The translations under genes and the position numbers were made by a program. DNA of 64,000 nt from Myxococcales bacterium. GTDB taxonomy: Bacteria; Myxococcota_A; Polyangia; Polyangiales; Polyangiaceae. The notes beneath the pieces were generated by a model. That model worked only from the letters and a program-made list of their open reading frames with translations, was not told where the DNA came from and ran no database searches. The stretch is from positions 1 to 64,000 of the forward strand of contig JADKKK010000018.1 in assembly GCA_016720545.1 (NCBI GenBank). The letters are read 5' to 3'. This document shows, in pieces, positions 60,510 through 64,000 of the stretch; positions within the stretch are counted from its first letter, which is position 1; the number at the start of each line of letters is the position of its first letter.

Positions 60510-61412
60510 ATGTCGACGCCGATTTCTGCCGCCGGTGGCTGGGACCACCACGCCGAGACCTACGGGCGCCTCTTCGCGCCCTTCACGGGGGTGATCGCGA
60601 GGGGACTGCTCGCTTCGGCCGAAGGGCGCCTCCCGCAAGGCGCGCGGCTCCTCGATGTGGCCTGTGGCACGGGCGCGCTGGCCATCCCGGCCCTCGAGCG
60701 GGCCTTCCGCGAGCGGGGCGCCGCGGGCGCCGGTGCGGCCCGCGGGCCGGCGCAGGTGGTCGCGACCGATTTCTCCGAGGCGATGGTCGCCCGCACGCGC
60801 GCCGCGGGCGCCGCGCTCCTCGCGGGCTCGCCGGGTCCCGACCTCGATGGCCTGTTCGAGTGCCGCGTCGAGGACGGCGAGGCCCTCTCGTTCGCGGACG
60901 CCTCGTTCGACGCCGTGTTCTCGTGTTTCGGCATTTTCCTCTTCGCCGACCGCCGCGCCGGGTGGCGTGAGGCCGCCCGCGTGCTGCGGCCCGGAGGGAC
61001 GTTCGCGACGGCCGTGTGGCAGGGCCCTCAGCACAACGAGCTGCTCCGCGCACAAATGGAGCCCATGATGGCCTCGTTGCCCGATCGCCTGCGCCAACCC
61101 CCACCGCCCGGCGGCTGGCTCACGATCTCCGACGCCGAGGCTCTCCGCGCCGAGGTCGTCGACGCCGCGCCGCTCACGGACGTCCGAGTTCGCCCGTTCC
61201 AGCTGACCATGGTCTACCCGGACTGGACGCTCCTCTGGAGCGCCATGCGCGACAACCCCGTCGTCGGCGCCATGCTGCGCGCGTGCACCGAGGCGGAGCT
61301 CGACGTGGTCCGCGAGAGCGTCTTCGGGAGCTTCCAAGAGCGGGCCGGTGGGGAGGGGGAGCCGCTGGTCCTCGCCTCCGCGTGCAACCTGCTCGTGGCG
61401 ACGCGCGCGTGA
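60510..61412 (+). CDS. Class I SAM-dependent methyltransferase
   Basis: 300 residues. Motif I LLDVACGTGALAIPALE, motif II VVATDFSEAMV, motif III SFDAVFSCFGIFLFADRRAGW and RVLRPGGTFA: a UbiE/COQ5-like Rossmann methyltransferase. The C-terminal part is less conserved. The substrate is unknown; no biosynthetic neighbours. Confidence 0.85.
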   Translation: MSTPISAAGGWDHHAETYGRLFAPFTGVIARGLLASAEGRLPQGARLLDVACGTGALAIPALERAFRERGAAGAGAARGPAQVVATDFSEAMVARTRAAGAALLAGSPGPDLDGLFECRVEDGEALSFADASFDAVFSCFGIFLFADRRAGWREAARVLRPGGTFATAVWQGPQHNELLRAQMEPMMASLPDRLRQPPPPGGWLTISDAEALRAEVVDAAPLTDVRVRPFQLTMVYPDWTLLWSAMRDNPVVGAMLRACTEAELDVVRESVFGSFQERAGGEGEPLVLASACNLLVATRA

Positions 61413-61581
61413 CCCCGGCAAGAGCGCCGCGTGCTGGCGTGGAGAAAAGTGCGCCCCCGACAAAAAAACAGACCTGTTTGCCTTGAACCCGTCGCGGCGC
61501 CGTCTAAGGTGACTCGCGACCGTCGGCGCCTGCGTCGGCGCGCACGCCACCCGGACCGCTCCACCCCGCCGGAGACAAGAC

Positions 61582-62184
61582 ATGACCGCTCGCGCCGCTC
61601 GCTTCGCCCGCAACCTCGCCGCCGCCGCCGGCCTCTTCGGCGCGCTCGCCCTCGTGCCGAGCGCCGCCACCGCCGACGCGCCGCCCGCGAACGGGCAGAT
61701 CAGCATCAACGTGTTCTCGGTGCCGGGCAGCAACACGCCGAAGATCGTGGTCCGCACCGTCATCCAGCAACCCCCGCGCAAGGTGTGGGCCGTCGTGTCC
61801 GACTGCGCGAACTACACGAGCCGCCTGCCGCGGGTGGCCAAGTCGCGCCTCATCAGCAAGGTAGGCAACGTGCACACGTGCGAGGTCACGATCGCGATGC
61901 CGTTCCCCCTCTCGAACCTGACCGCCATCACCCAGGCCACGCACACCGAGGCCAACGGCGGAATGAAGCGCCAGTGGAAGCTCGTGAGCGGCGACTACAC
62001 GATCAACAACGGGAGCTGGGAGGTCAAGCCGCTTGACGAGTCCGGCACCGCCAGCGTGGTGACCTACTCGGTGCAGGCCGAGCCCACGACGGCCGTCCCC
62101 ACGTTCGTCCGAGAGCAGGCGCAGAAGAAGGCGCTGCCCGAGCTGATGGAGCGCGTGCGCGCCGAGTCGGCGAAGATGCCCTGA
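61582..62184 (+). CDS. Secreted SRPBCC/START-like protein
   Basis: 200 residues. Signal peptide (ARNLAAAAGLFGALALVPSAATAD). The rest is a START/polyketide-cyclase fold: VIQQPPRKVWAVVSDCANY, LPRVAKSRLISKVG, GMKRQWKLVSGDY, VTYSVQAEPTTAVPTF. It likely binds a hydrophobic ligand in the periplasm. The upstream region has AAACAG-AC-CTGTTT (61466-61479). Confidence 0.75.
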   Translation: MTARAARFARNLAAAAGLFGALALVPSAATADAPPANGQISINVFSVPGSNTPKIVVRTVIQQPPRKVWAVVSDCANYTSRLPRVAKSRLISKVGNVHTCEVTIAMPFPLSNLTAITQATHTEANGGMKRQWKLVSGDYTINNGSWEVKPLDESGTASVVTYSVQAEPTTAVPTFVREQAQKKALPELMERVRAESAKMP

Positions 62185-62301
62185 CGGCGAGCGTGGGAGT
62201 CGCGGCGCGCCCCGCATCCTTGTGGTCAGCGCGTGCATTGGCTACGCTCTGCGTCGCCTTGGCGAGCGCGTGCGCCCTTCGCCCGTAGATTGAGCTTCCC
62301 G

Positions 62302-63912
<1,611 letters not shown>

Positions 63913-64000
63913 GCCCCGGCGACGTGCCCTTTCGCTTGCCCGGCGGTCGGGCGAGTAGGCTATGTTCCACGCCGATGCGCAACACCAACTCCCGTGTCTC

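Noticed and set aside
63975..64000. Possible start of a further gene at the right edge
   Set aside because: Only nine codons are visible and there is no ribosome binding site.

Overview
The window looks like a chromosomal segment of a high-GC deltaproteobacterium/myxobacterium, most likely from the Polyangiales (Sorangium/Labilithrix-like). Four things point there. Codon third positions are strongly GC-rich. Many genes are lipoproteins or Pro/Ala-rich membrane-tethered signalling proteins (Ser/Thr kinase, PP2C, FHA, DUF4388 response regulator). There is a cysteine-repeat secreted protein. Starts are often GTG, with tight GTGA/ATGA overlaps. I see no rRNA, prophage, IS element or CRISPR array. 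The two tRNAs are Pro(GGG) and Thr(CGT).

Left part (1-16 kb): a cysteine-rich repeat protein with an apparently frameshifted 5' end; a tandem duplication of a Uma2-type nuclease gene; argC-argB (arginine synthesis) on the minus strand; a secreted patatin with a beta-rich C-terminus; an M20 peptidase; a PHP-domain lipoprotein; an Spx/ArsC-like protein with a histone-H1-like tail; tRNA-Pro with a clear terminator; a YqeY protein; a cNMP-binding/PilZ protein; and a MATE transporter.

The most interesting region is 16.1-21.8 kb on the minus strand. It encodes a small Cys-containing protein, a minimal PP2C phosphatase, a kinase with zinc ribbon and a long C-terminal sensor-like region, a nicotinamidase-like cysteine hydrolase, a VWA (MIDAS) protein and a NUDIX-winged-helix (NrtR-like) protein. 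Phosphatase, kinase and VWA protein match the YegK/YegI/YegL (TerY-P) phosphosignalling triad. Here the triad is interleaved with two genes typical of NAD salvage, which suggests NAD- or nicotinamide-linked phosphosignalling.

Middle (22-45 kb): an SDR/pteridine-reductase-like gene; a GT-C glycosyltransferase; an alpha-helical repeat protein divergent from an SPFH/zinc-ribbon protein; a giant DUF4388 response regulator; a tightly overlapped set made of an alpha/beta hydrolase without its serine nucleophile, two peptide-type ABC permeases and a binding lipoprotein, with no ATPase present; a sigma-region-4-like protein; a ParA with two N-terminal Cys pairs per zinc-finger-like unit plus a ribbon-helix-helix partner; an RluA-type synthase with a 3' frameshift signature; glgA; and an M1 peptidase with a membrane protein.

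Right part (45-64 kb): a radical SAM protein; clpS-clpA; a HEAT-like repeat protein; a PP2C/FHA signalling pair; a very acidic small protein with a strong terminator; ltaE plus a lipoprotein; a divergent GntR regulator with a FadR-type operator just before its own start, followed by a small-subunit-like gene and a GMC oxidoreductase; tRNA-Thr; a methyltransferase; a secreted START-like protein; and a membrane Ser/Thr kinase ending in polyproline.
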